Shown: positions 44,760 through 52,484 of the stretch, piece by piece
Numbering within the stretch: position 1 is the first letter of the stretch
Layout of the letters: the number at the start of each line of letters is the position of its first letter
NCBI RefSeq assembly: GCF_001668575.1
Contig: NZ_LZMD01000090.1
Span: 1-64,000, forward strand
Reading direction: 5' to 3'
From: Mycobacterium sp. 1164985.4
GTDB taxonomy: Bacteria; Actinomycetota; Actinomycetes; Mycobacteriales; Mycobacteriaceae
Length of the DNA stretch: 64,000 nt
Notes under the pieces: generated by a model
Databases searched by the model: none
The model's input: the letters and a program-made list of their open reading frames with translations, nothing else
Told to the model about the DNA's origin: nothing
Position numbers and translations under genes: made by a program

Positions 44760-46228
44760 TGTCTGCGCCGAGTTACGGGGCCGCGCCCCAGCCCGAATCG
44801 CCTCGCCCGCCGTCGAGAACCAGTTCGGTGTCGCTGCGGTGGCGCGTGATGCTGCTGGCGATGTCCATGGTGGCGATGGTCGTGGTCCTGATGGCGGTGG
44901 CGGTGTGGGCCGTGGTGTCCCGGGCGTTGTACGACGACGTCGACAACCAGCTGCGCAACCGGGCCCGGCTGCTCATGGAAAGCGGTTCGCTGCAAGCCGA
45001 TCCGAGTAAGGCCATCGAGGGCACCGCGTACTCCGACGTCAACGCGATGCTCGTGATCCCGGGCCGGGCCATCTTCACGGCTAATCAGCAGGGGCAGACC
45101 CTCCCGCTGGGTGACCCCGAAAAGGCGGTGCTGCGAGGCGATCTGATCATGTCGCTGCGCACCGCCGATCATCAGCGGGTGCTCGCGATGCACTTGTCCA
45201 ACGACAGCTCCCTACTGATCTCCAAGAGCATGGCGCCCACCACGCAGCTGCTCCGACGACTGAGCACGGTGTTGATCATCGTCGGTGGAATCGGTGTGGC
45301 GGTGGCCGCGATCGCGGGTGGGGCGGTCGCGCGGGCGGGCCTACGCCCGGTGGCGCGGCTGACTCAGGCCGCCGAGCGTGTGGCGCGTACCGACGATCTG
45401 CGGCCGATCCCGGTGTACGGCAGCGACGAACTCGCCCGTCTCACAGAAGCTTTCAACATGATGCTGCGCGCATTGGCAGAGTCTCGGGAACGGCAGGCCA
45501 GACTCGTCACCGATGCCGGCCATGAACTGCGCACACCGCTGACGTCGTTACGCACGAACGTCGAACTGCTGATGGCGTCGATGGCGCCCGGTGCGCCGCG
45601 GCTGCCGGAGGAGGAGATGGCCGAACTGCGTGCTGACGTGATCGCGCAGATCGAGGAACTGTCGACCCTCGTCGGTGATCTCGTCGACCTGACCCGCGAC
45701 GACGCTGGAGTCACCGTTCACGAGTCGGTTGACGTCGCCGAGATCGTGGACCGCTCGCTGGAACGGGTTCGCCGCCGCCGCAACGACATTGTGTTCGAGG
45801 CCACGACGACCCCGTGGTTGGTCTACGGCGACGAAGCCGGCTTGGGTCGCGCCGTGCTCAACCTGCTCGACAATGCCGCCAAGTGGAGTCCCCCCGGCGG
45901 ACTGGTGACCGTGCGGCTGACCCAGATCGACGCGTTGAACGCCGAGCTGGTGGTCTCCGACTACGGCCCGGGAATCCCGCCCCATGAACGTCCGCTCGTG
46001 TTCGAGCGGTTTTACCGGTCGACGACCGCACGGTCGATGTCCGGCTCCGGGCTCGGATTGGCGATCGTGAAGCAGGTCGTGCTCAAGCACGGCGGTTCTC
46101 TGCGGATCGAGGACACCGTGCCGGGCGGGCAGCCTCCCGGCACGTCGATGCACGTCGTACTGCCGGGGCGGCCACCGCTTCAGCACGCTCCCGACTGGGT
46201 CGCGCCCCGACACGCCCCGGCCGAGTAA
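44759..46228 (+). CDS. mprB: sensor histidine kinase MprB
   Basis: A 489-residue membrane kinase. Helix 1 (about 30-53), an extracytoplasmic loop, helix 2 (about 165-190), HAMP, H-box DAGHELRTPLTSLRTN (His near 255), N-box NLLDNAAKWSP, and G-boxes DYGPGIP and GSGLGLAI. MprB senses envelope stress, restrained by DnaK at its loop in M. tuberculosis, and phosphorylates MprA. ATG at 44759 shares a base with the mprA stop (TGATG). Confidence 0.96.
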   Translation: MSAPSYGAAPQPESPRPPSRTSSVSLRWRVMLLAMSMVAMVVVLMAVAVWAVVSRALYDDVDNQLRNRARLLMESGSLQADPSKAIEGTAYSDVNAMLVIPGRAIFTANQQGQTLPLGDPEKAVLRGDLIMSLRTADHQRVLAMHLSNDSSLLISKSMAPTTQLLRRLSTVLIIVGGIGVAVAAIAGGAVARAGLRPVARLTQAAERVARTDDLRPIPVYGSDELARLTEAFNMMLRALAESRERQARLVTDAGHELRTPLTSLRTNVELLMASMAPGAPRLPEEEMAELRADVIAQIEELSTLVGDLVDLTRDDAGVTVHESVDVAEIVDRSLERVRRRRNDIVFEATTTPWLVYGDEAGLGRAVLNLLDNAAKWSPPGGLVTVRLTQIDALNAELVVSDYGPGIPPHERPLVFERFYRSTTARSMSGSGLGLAIVKQVVLKHGGSLRIEDTVPGGQPPGTSMHVVLPGRPPLQHAPDWVAPRHAPAE

Positions 46229-46307
46229 CTCCCGCGCACGGTCGACGTCAACGATGATTGACATCGGCGGGAACGGTGGGAACGAAGTTTGGGTATGTCC
46301 CGAACGT

Positions 46308-46326
46308 TCTCTAAGTGGATTCTCAG
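46308..46326 (+). promoter_or_regulatory. MprA-box-like direct repeat before pepD
   Basis: TCTCTAAG and ATTCTCAG are separated by 3 bases, the same 8-3-8 design as the element before mprA, with the common core TCT(C/A)AG in both halves. It lies 91 bases before the pepD ATG. This fits direct MprA control of pepD in addition to read-through from mprAB. Confidence 0.5.
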
Positions 46327-46417
46327 CCCGACGGGGCACTGTTGAGCAAGCGTCCAACGTTGTGCAGATGTCGGAAAACAACAGAACCAAAAGAGCAGGA
46401 AGAAGAGCCCGAGCGAC

Positions 46418-47776
46418 ATGACGAACCACCCGAGGTATTCGCCGCCGCCCCCGCCGCCGTACGGCCGCCGACCGATCGGCCCTGACCACGGGGTGTCCGG
46501 CTACCCTGGTGGCGCTCAGCGCCCCGGCCCGTACCAACAGCAGCAACAGCCGTACGACTGGCGTTACGCGACCCAGCAGCATCAGACGCAGCAGCAGTTC
46601 CGCGCGCCCTACGACCCCTACCGCGGGGCGCCCCAGCCGCTGGCCGGCCAACCACCGCAAAAGCGTTCGCGCGCAGGGGTGTTGACGGCCGGCGCCCTTG
46701 CCGTGGCGGTCGTCTCGGCCGGCATCGGCGGCGGTGTCGTCCTGCTGGCACAGCCGGATTCGCCGTCGGCGTCGTCTTCTACCAACGGCGCGGCACCCAG
46801 CATGCCCGCTGCGAGCCTGCCGGTGGGCTCCGTCGAACAGGTCGCGGCCAAGGTGGTACCCAGCGTCGTCAAGCTCGAGACCGACATGGGGCGCGCATCC
46901 GAGGAAGGTTCGGGCGTCATTCTGACCTCCGACGGGTTGATCCTGACCAACAACCACGTGGTGTCGGCCGCTTCAGACGGCCCGTCCAGCCCGGACGCCC
47001 CCGTCGCCCGCGCGCAGACCAAGGTCACGTTCGCCAACGGGCACACCGCCCCGTTCACCGTCGTCGGGACCGATCCGAGCAGCGATATCGCCGTCGTGAA
47101 GGCACAGGGCGTGTCCGACCTGACCCCCATCACCGTCGGCTCCTCGGCCAACCTGCAGGTGGGCCAGGACGTCGTTGCCGTCGGCTCGCCGCTCGGGCTG
47201 GAGGGCACGGTGACGACAGGAATCATCAGTGCGCTGAACCGGCCCGTCGCCGCCAGCGGTGACGCGCGGAATCAGAACACCGTTCTCGATGCGATCCAGA
47301 CCGACGCCGCGATCAACCCGGGCAACTCCGGAGGCGCGCTGGTGAACATGAACGGGGAGCTGATCGGCATCAACTCCGCGATCGCCACGTTGGGTGCGGA
47401 CGCCGGACCTCAGGCGCAGAGCGGTTCTATCGGCCTCGGCTTCGCCATTCCGGTGGATCAGGCCAAGCGGATCGCCGATGAGCTGATCAAGAACGGCACC
47501 GCTGCGCACGCCTCGCTGGGTGTGCAGGTGGGCAACGATGCATCGATCGACGGCGCCCGGATCGTGGAGGTCACCGACGGTGGCGCCGCCGCCGCGGCGG
47601 GTCTGCCGAGCGGTGTCGTGGTCACCAAGGTCGACGACCGAGTGATCAGCAGCGCCGACGCGCTGGTCGCCGCCATTCGGTCCAGGGCGCCAGGAGAGAA
47701 GGTCACGCTGTCGTATCTGGATCCGTCGGGCAAGCCCAAGACCGTCCAGGTCACGCTGGGTAAGGCTCAGCAGTGA
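46418..47776 (+). CDS. pepD: HtrA-like serine protease PepD
   Basis: A 452-residue membrane-anchored protease/chaperone. A Pro/Tyr/Gln-rich cytoplasmic N-terminus (1-85) precedes one helix (about 88-110), the trypsin-like domain and a C-terminal PDZ domain (about 355-450). The catalytic triad is visible: H180 in NNHVVSAA, D223 in SSDIAVVKA and S304 in GNSGGALVN. It handles misfolded envelope proteins and feeds back on MprB signalling. Overlaps moaB2 by 4 bases. Confidence 0.96.
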   Translation: MTNHPRYSPPPPPPYGRRPIGPDHGVSGYPGGAQRPGPYQQQQQPYDWRYATQQHQTQQQFRAPYDPYRGAPQPLAGQPPQKRSRAGVLTAGALAVAVVSAGIGGGVVLLAQPDSPSASSSTNGAAPSMPAASLPVGSVEQVAAKVVPSVVKLETDMGRASEEGSGVILTSDGLILTNNHVVSAASDGPSSPDAPVARAQTKVTFANGHTAPFTVVGTDPSSDIAVVKAQGVSDLTPITVGSSANLQVGQDVVAVGSPLGLEGTVTTGIISALNRPVAASGDARNQNTVLDAIQTDAAINPGNSGGALVNMNGELIGINSAIATLGADAGPQAQSGSIGLGFAIPVDQAKRIADELIKNGTAAHASLGVQVGNDASIDGARIVEVTDGGAAAAAGLPSGVVVTKVDDRVISSADALVAAIRSRAPGEKVTLSYLDPSGKPKTVQVTLGKAQQ

Positions 47777-48339
47777 GCACGCCGACCGATGTGACCACCC
47801 TGAGAGTGGCCGCGCCGCCGTCCCGGCCCGCATATACGGTTGCAGTCATGGAACAGCCAGGGGAGTTGGTGGGCCGGGCTCTTGTCGTCGTGGTCGATGA
47901 CCGCACCGCACATGGCGACGAGGAGGACCACAGTGGTCCGTTGGTCACCGAGTTGCTCGGTGAGGCGGGCTTCGTCGTCGACGGGGTTGTCGTCGTGTCG
48001 TCCGACGAGGTCGAGATCCGCAACGCCCTGAACACCGCGGTGATCGGCGGTGTGGACCTCGTGGTGTCGGTCGGCGGCACGGGCGTCACGCCCCGCGATG
48101 TCACGCCAGAGGCGACGCGGGACATCCTCGACCGCGAGCTGCTCGGCATCTCCGAGGCGCTGCGTGCCTCCGGGCTGTCCGCCGGCATCATCGACGCCGG
48201 CGTCTCTCGTGGCCTGGCCGGCATTTCGGGCAGCACGCTCGTCGTCAATCTCGCCGGTTCGCGCGCAGCGGTGCGCGACGGTATGGCGACCCTGAACCCC
48301 CTCGCGGTTCAGATCATCGGGCAGCTGGTCGACATCTAA
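47773..48339 (+). CDS. moaB2: MoaB2-type molybdopterin-binding protein
   Basis: A 188-residue MogA/MoaB-fold protein. RALVVVVDDRTAHGDEEDHSGP is split over the first strand, and VVSVGGTGVTPRDVTPEAT is the pterin-binding loop typical of the family. Rv0984 homologue; a structural relative in M. tuberculosis lacks clear cofactor-synthesis activity, so its true role is open. GTG overlaps the pepD stop (GTGA); an ATG at 47848 would be an alternative start. Confidence 0.9.
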   Translation: MSTPTDVTTLRVAAPPSRPAYTVAVMEQPGELVGRALVVVVDDRTAHGDEEDHSGPLVTELLGEAGFVVDGVVVVSSDEVEIRNALNTAVIGGVDLVVSVGGTGVTPRDVTPEATRDILDRELLGISEALRASGLSAGIIDAGVSRGLAGISGSTLVVNLAGSRAAVRDGMATLNPLAVQIIGQLVDI

Positions 48340-48361
48340 CACATTGTCGCTATGGTCAATA

Positions 48362-48377
48362 TGTGATCTTAATCACA
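48362..48377. promoter_or_regulatory. perfect CRP-type palindrome after moaB2
   Basis: TGTGATCTTAATCACA is an exact TGTGA-N6-TCACA match. It lies 14 bases before the ATG of the 52-residue gene and 374 bases before the first porin promoter. A nearly identical element precedes the second porin. Confidence 0.65.
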
Positions 48378-48390
48378 ATGGAGCTGGCTC

Positions 48391-48549
48391 ATGAGTGATA
48401 GGCCGAAGCGCAACCGGGATTCCATCGACGACGTGTTCGGCGAGGCGTTCCCACAGATTCCGGCCGACGAACGTGGCGCCCCCGACCCAGATGATGACGC
48501 TGACCGCGATCGTTGGATGCGCGAAAACCGTCCGCCACATCACAATTGA
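48391..48549 (+). CDS. 52-residue acidic/basic small protein
   Basis: A short gene between moaB2 and the porins: 52 codons, starting MSDRPKRNRDSIDDVFGEAF and ending RWMRENRPPHHN. TGGAG lies 7 bases before the ATG. The protein is hydrophilic with an acidic centre and a C-terminal Arg/His-rich end. Similar small proteins with a W-x-RENRPPHH ending are known to me from other mycobacteria, but I know of no assigned function. The CRP-type palindrome directly upstream suggests cAMP control. Confidence 0.7.
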   Translation: MSDRPKRNRDSIDDVFGEAFPQIPADERGAPDPDDDADRDRWMRENRPPHHN

Positions 48550-48735
48550 CCGCCCGACCTCATGCCGCATCGGTGACGGCCGGTCATGCCTCACATCCGC
48601 GCAGCTGCCACCCGATGCACCGGATCGAACCGGTCAGGTAACGAGCCGATCGCGGGGCGTCGCCGGGTACCCGGGCTACGCGCCCAACAAACCAGCAGGT
48701 CGGGTAACGCCCGGCGGGCGATCGACGATCTCGCG

Positions 48736-48764
48736 TTGCCGGGTTCTTGCCCGACCGTTATGTT
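48736..48764 (+). promoter_or_regulatory. porin 1 promoter
   Basis: TTGCCG and TATGTT are separated by exactly 17 bases. The same boxes at the same spacing occur before the second porin, with almost no similarity in the spacer, so they are conserved by function. The predicted leader is about 145 bases and contains CATGTGAGGTCTCTCAT (48802-48818), also conserved in the second copy. Confidence 0.7.
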
Positions 48765-48918
48765 CCTCGTGTCACGAACGATGAACACCACGTAACAGCG
48801 ACATGTGAGGTCTCTCATCTACGTCGCAGGGACTCGTGCCTCTGCGGCTAGACGCGCCAGGCGCCAACTACAGAGCACGGTGAGCCGAGGGCTGACCGCC
48901 GACACAGCTAGGGAGAAG

Positions 48919-49563
48919 ATGAAGGGTTTCAGTCGGGTGCCGATGGCGCTGGTTCTGGCGGTAGCTGGAGCCGTCGCGTCGTTGTTTGTGGGCACGGGCA
49001 CCTCTCACGCAGGGCTGGACAATGAGTTGAGCCTGGTTGACGGCAAGGATCGGACGTTGACCATTCAGCAGTGGGACACGTTCCTCAATGGTGTGTTTCC
49101 TCTTGACCGCAACCGGCTGACCCGTGAGTGGTTCCACAGTGGTCGGGCGAAGTACATCGTGGCCGGCCCGGGTGCTGATGAGTTCGAGGGCACCTTGGAG
49201 CTGGGTTATCAGATCGGCTTTCCGTGGTCGTTGGGTGTGGGCATCAACTTCAGCTACACCACCCCCAACGTCCTGTTCGACCAGGCGCCGCCGAACCTCA
49301 ATCCGGCCGCGGGCTTCTTGACCACCCCGAACTTCTTCCCGGGTGTGTCGATCAGCGCTGATCTCGGCAATGGTCCGGGTATCCAGGAGGTCGCGACGTT
49401 CTCGGTGGATGTGGCCGGCGCTAATGGCGGTGTGGCGGTGTCGAATGCGCACGGCACGGTGACCGGTGCTGCCGGTGGCGTGTTGTTGCGCCCGTTCGCT
49501 CGGCTGATCTCCTCGGCCGGTGACAGCGTCACCACCTACGGCGAACCGTGGAACATGAACTGA
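48919..49563 (+). CDS. MspA-family porin, copy 1
   Basis: A 214-residue precursor; the signal peptide ends at SHA before GLDNELSLVDG, leaving 183 mature residues (MspA has 184). Long blocks are identical to MspA, including REWFHSGRAKYIVAGPGADE and the C-terminal TYGEPWNMN split from LLRPFARLI. MspA octamers form the main hydrophilic pore of the outer mycomembrane. In mature numbering D90 is kept, D91 is Q and D93 is P, so the constriction carries less charge. ATG after AGGGAG. A hairpin terminator follows. Confidence 0.96.
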   Translation: MKGFSRVPMALVLAVAGAVASLFVGTGTSHAGLDNELSLVDGKDRTLTIQQWDTFLNGVFPLDRNRLTREWFHSGRAKYIVAGPGADEFEGTLELGYQIGFPWSLGVGINFSYTTPNVLFDQAPPNLNPAAGFLTTPNFFPGVSISADLGNGPGIQEVATFSVDVAGANGGVAVSNAHGTVTGAAGGVLLRPFARLISSAGDSVTTYGEPWNMN

Positions 49564-49586
49564 CAAACGCTCTTCCGAGCAACGAG

Positions 49587-49612
49587 CAGCCCCCGGAAAC
49601 CTCCGGGGGCTG
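49587..49612 (+). terminator. terminator of porin 1
   Basis: An 11-bp perfect stem (CAGCCCCCGGA with TCCGGGGGCTG) with the loop AACC, starting 23 bases after the stop and followed by TCTTGTAT. The same hairpin follows porin 2. Confidence 0.85.
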
Positions 49613-49676
49613 TCTTGTATCTGGCCGTCTGTGGAACATGAGGTTGCGTCTAGGTAAACGGCGCCAGGACTTTGCT

Positions 49677-49692
49677 GGTGATCTTGATCACA
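49677..49692. promoter_or_regulatory. CRP-like palindrome between the porins
   Basis: GGTGATCTTGATCACA matches TGTGA-N6-TCACA at 9 of 10 positions and differs from the site at 48362 by only two bases in 16. It lies 240 bases before the second porin promoter. Confidence 0.5.
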
Positions 49693-49916
49693 ACGTGTAA
49701 CAGGGTCGAAACTGTGACCTCACCGCACGTTGCGCTTCGGTGTGCCCCAGCACACGGTCTTGTAGGGCGTAGCCGCCGAAAGTGCGTGTTCGGAACCCCA
49801 CACTACCCGCGATACAGTTCCGAAATCCGTCTCGTGCAAGCGTTATTCGCGGCGTGAGCAGAACTGGACCGCGGTGGTCCGTTGACGCGTCGCCGACTCG
49901 CGCGCGTCCGTTCGCG

Positions 49917-49945
49917 TTGCCGGTTTCCGTCAGCGCCGTTATGTT
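49917..49945 (+). promoter_or_regulatory. porin 2 promoter
   Basis: TTGCCG, 17 bases, TATGTT, followed by CCTCGTGTCA exactly as before porin 1. The leader block CATGTGAAGTCTCTCAT is at 49981-49997. The rest of the 535-base region between the porins shows no gene. Confidence 0.7.
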
Positions 49946-50098
49946 CCTCGTGTCAACGGATGAGCGAAACATTAGAGCAGCATGTGAAGTCTCTCATTTG
50001 CTCAAATGCGACTCATGCGTCGTGCGGCGCTAGCGCCAGCTACGGCTGACACCAGTTGCGGGTCCATAGGGGGCCCGCATCGACTAGCTAGGGAGAAC

Positions 50099-50743
50099 AT
50101 GAAGAGTTTCAGTCGGGTGCTGATGGCACTGATTTTGGCGATAGCTGGGGCCGTCGCGTCGGTGTTCGTGGGCGCGGGCACGTCTCACGCAGGGCTGGAC
50201 AACGAGCTGAGCCTGGTCGACGGCAAGGATCGGACGTTGACCATTCAGCAGTGGGACACGTTCCTCAATGGTGTGTTTCCCCTTGACCGCAACCGGCTGA
50301 CCCGTGAGTGGTTCCACAGTGGTCGGGCGAAGTACATCGTGGCCGGCCCGGGTGCTGATGAGTTCGAGGGCACCTTGGAGTTGGGTTATCAGATCGGCTT
50401 TCCGTGGTCGCTGGGTGTGGGCATCAACTTTAGCTACACCACCCCCAACATCCTGTTCGACCAGGCGCCGCCGAACCTCGACCCGTCGGCGGGCTTCTTG
50501 ACCACCCCGAACCTGTTCCCGGGTGTGTCGATCAGCGCTGATCTCGGCAATGGTCCGGGTATCCAGGAGGTCGCGACGTTCTCGGTGGATGTGGCCGGCG
50601 CCAATGGCGGTGTGGCGGTGTCGAATGCGCACGGCACGGTGACCGGTGCTGCCGGTGGCGTGTTGTTGCGCCCGTTCGCTCGGCTGATCTCCTCGGCCGG
50701 TGACAGCGTCACCACCTATGGCGAACCGTGGAACATGAACTGA
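50099..50743 (+). CDS. MspA-family porin, copy 2
   Basis: A 214-residue precursor about 95% identical to copy 1. Differences cluster in the signal peptide and in the constriction-loop region (LNPAAG against LDPSAG, NFFPG against NLFPG). D90, Q91 and P93 are the same as in copy 1. The start follows the same AGGGAGA leader end (CTAGGGAGAACATG). Near-identity of the coding parts against diverged flanks points to a tandem duplication kept alike by gene conversion or selection. Confidence 0.96.
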   Translation: MKSFSRVLMALILAIAGAVASVFVGAGTSHAGLDNELSLVDGKDRTLTIQQWDTFLNGVFPLDRNRLTREWFHSGRAKYIVAGPGADEFEGTLELGYQIGFPWSLGVGINFSYTTPNILFDQAPPNLDPSAGFLTTPNLFPGVSISADLGNGPGIQEVATFSVDVAGANGGVAVSNAHGTVTGAAGGVLLRPFARLISSAGDSVTTYGEPWNMN

Positions 50744-50764
50744 CGAACGCTCTCCCGAGCCGCA

Positions 50765-50796
50765 GAACAGCCCCCGGAAACCTCCGGGGGCTGTTC
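50765..50796. terminator. bidirectional terminator between porin 2 and mscL
   Basis: A 14-bp perfect stem around AACC (arms 50765-50778 and 50783-50796), followed on the plus strand by CGTTTCC. It lies between convergent porin 2 and mscL and probably serves both. Confidence 0.85.
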
Positions 50797-50804
50797 CGTT
50801 TCCA

Positions 50805-51263
50805 TCAGGACTTGTCGGCGCTGGTCGTCTTGGCGGTATCGGGGTCGGGACCGGTGCCGGGACCCGCGCTGTGAGCGCCCGACGATCCGTTGGTCTCTGC
50901 GAGAATGTTGCGGATCTCGGTGAGCAGGGTCAGCTCGGTGTCCTGAGCCTGCTCGACCTCCCCCTTCTTGCGGAGTCGGTTGTACGGCAGGACGACGAGG
51001 AAATACACCACGGCCGCAACCAATATGAAGTTGATCGCCGCCGAAAGCAGCACGTTGAGATCGATCGTCTCGCCCCCGCCGATGCCGATGCGCAAAATGC
51101 CGTAGTCGGAGTCTTTTCCGGCGCCGACACGGTTGATCAGCGGTTGGATGATGCTCTCGGTGAACTTCGTGACCAGCCCGGTGAACGCCGTGCCGATCAC
51201 CACCGCGACCGATAGGTCGACGATGTTGCCTCGGGCAAGAAAATCTTTGAAGCCCTTCAACAT
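50805..51263 (-). CDS. mscL: large-conductance mechanosensitive channel
   Basis: A 152-residue two-helix channel. MLKGFKDFLARGNIVDLSVAVVIGTAF is the N-terminal amphipathic helix plus TM1 (split motif LKGFKDFLARGN, then VVIGTAFTGLV), and TM2 is INFILVAAVVYFLVV. The C-terminal helix KKGEVEQAQDTELTLLTEIRN is cut from a Ser/Thr/Pro tail. It opens under membrane tension to release solutes. ATG with GGGAGGA upstream. Rv0985c homologue; its position beside porin genes is notable. Confidence 0.95.
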   Translation of the reverse strand: MLKGFKDFLARGNIVDLSVAVVIGTAFTGLVTKFTESIIQPLINRVGAGKDSDYGILRIGIGGGETIDLNVLLSAAINFILVAAVVYFLVVLPYNRLRKKGEVEQAQDTELTLLTEIRNILAETNGSSGAHSAGPGTGPDPDTAKTTSADKS

Positions 51264-51364
51264 GTGTCTCGAATCCTCCCTGCCGTGGTGTGCGGTCGAC
51301 AGTCATCGACGTTAGCTGCGTCGCCACCGAACAGGGGCGGAATGCGCGAGCGGAAAGCCCTGTA

Positions 51365-52015
51365 TCAATGCAGGGTGAGCGTCACTGTCTGCATGAGCGT
51401 CGCGGCCGCCACCTCGTTGGCAGCATGAGCGGGCAGCGCCACCAGAACCACTCGATCCGCGCCGGCGCCCGTCCCCGAGGACTTTTCGGATACCAGCACG
51501 ACGATCCCGTCTGTCGCCACAACTCGCGGGCGGCTGTCGGATTCTCCGCTGGCCGCTAGCACATCGACCACGTCGCCCGGCCGGATCAGGTCGAGCACCG
51601 CCGTCTCGTCGAGTGACAGTGGAACGATGCGAGCCGTCGGCCCCGCAGCCGCTTCGGCGAGTCTGGGCGTCAACAGGCGGACATCGGTGATTGCTTCGCC
51701 ACGGCGGACGGGACCGGTCAGCGTGGCACCGACGACCGACGCGAGGTCGGATTGGATGCCGTCGGCAAGCGTTGCGGCACTGAGTTTTTCAACACGAACG
51801 TCGTTGACGCCCAACTGGCTTCCCGGCCTCAGGTCCCGGGCGGCGACAATGGCATCGACGCGTGCGTCATCAGGGTCCGAGCGCACGGCCGCGACGGCGG
51901 CGAGAATTACCAGGCCGCCCGCAGCGATTCGACGGGCCAGGACGGTGCGTGTCCAGTCCGGTCGCAAGATCCCGGTGAACCGATGAAACAGTGACGGATT
52001 GAGTGAGTCCCCCAT
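51365..52015 (-). CDS. SAF-domain membrane-anchored protein, Rv0990c-like
   Basis: A 216-residue protein with one N-terminal helix (about 27-45) and an SAF domain (VDAIVAARDLRPGSQLGVNDV, VRRGEAITDVRLL, VPLSLDETAVLDLIRPGDVVDVLA in pieces). This is the layout of CpaB/RcpC, a Flp-pilus assembly factor, but no pilus genes lie nearby. Function unknown. ATG start with a weak Shine-Dalgarno. Confidence 0.8.
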   Translation of the reverse strand: MGDSLNPSLFHRFTGILRPDWTRTVLARRIAAGGLVILAAVAAVRSDPDDARVDAIVAARDLRPGSQLGVNDVRVEKLSAATLADGIQSDLASVVGATLTGPVRRGEAITDVRLLTPRLAEAAAGPTARIVPLSLDETAVLDLIRPGDVVDVLAASGESDSRPRVVATDGIVVLVSEKSSGTGAGADRVVLVALPAHAANEVAAATLMQTVTLTLH

Positions 52016-52084
52016 GCGGCCAAATTAGGCAGCGCACTGCGGCGATGGGCGAGTTACTCGCCCGCCTGTGGATAACCGCGGAGG

Positions 52085-52411
52085 TCAGCTCGAAGCCGCG
52101 GCCGGCGCGGTCGAGCTCGACGAGATCGAACCGGAGTCGCTCGACCCGCTGCCGCTCGACTTCTCGGAGGAGGTCGACTTCTCGGACGAGGCGCTCGAGC
52201 CGTTGCTGGAACCGTTCGACGAGCTCTTGCCGGCTTCGCGGCTGTCGGTGCGGTAGAAGCCGCTGCCCTTGAACACCACGCCCACGTTGCCGAACAGCTT
52301 GCGCAGGCGGCCGTTGCACTTCTTGCAGGTGGTCAGCGACGCGTCGCTGAACGCCTGGATGGCGTCGAACTTATCGCCGCACTCGGTGCACGCATAGGAA
52401 TACGTAGGCAC
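52085..52411 (-). CDS. FmdB-family zinc-ribbon protein, Rv0991c (Ruc)-like
   Basis: A 108-residue protein. An N-terminal zinc ribbon has CTEC (Cys8, Cys11) and CKKC, and is followed by GNVGVVFKGSGFYRTDSR. Residues 58-108 are almost only Ser, Gly, Glu and Ala and must be disordered. The M. tuberculosis homologue Rv0991c (Ruc) is a redox-regulated chaperone that works when the Cys are oxidised, using its disordered tail. GTG start with AGGGAGGGG upstream. Confidence 0.88.
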   Translation of the reverse strand: MPTYSYACTECGDKFDAIQAFSDASLTTCKKCNGRLRKLFGNVGVVFKGSGFYRTDSREAGKSSSNGSSNGSSASSEKSTSSEKSSGSGSSDSGSISSSSTAPAAASS

Positions 52412-52484
52412 GGGACCCCTCCCTGATGGTCAGATCTGTTAGCACTCTACCGGCTCAAGTGCTAGAACCGCTACGTGGCGTGCG

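Noticed and set aside
46278..46308. SigE-like promoter GGGAAC ... CGTT before pepD
   Set aside because: The spacing of 21 bases between boxes is too long for an ECF sigma factor promoter.
46302..46309. GAACGTTC as a possible LexA site
   Set aside because: The mycobacterial SOS box needs four bases between GAAC and GTTC; here there are none.
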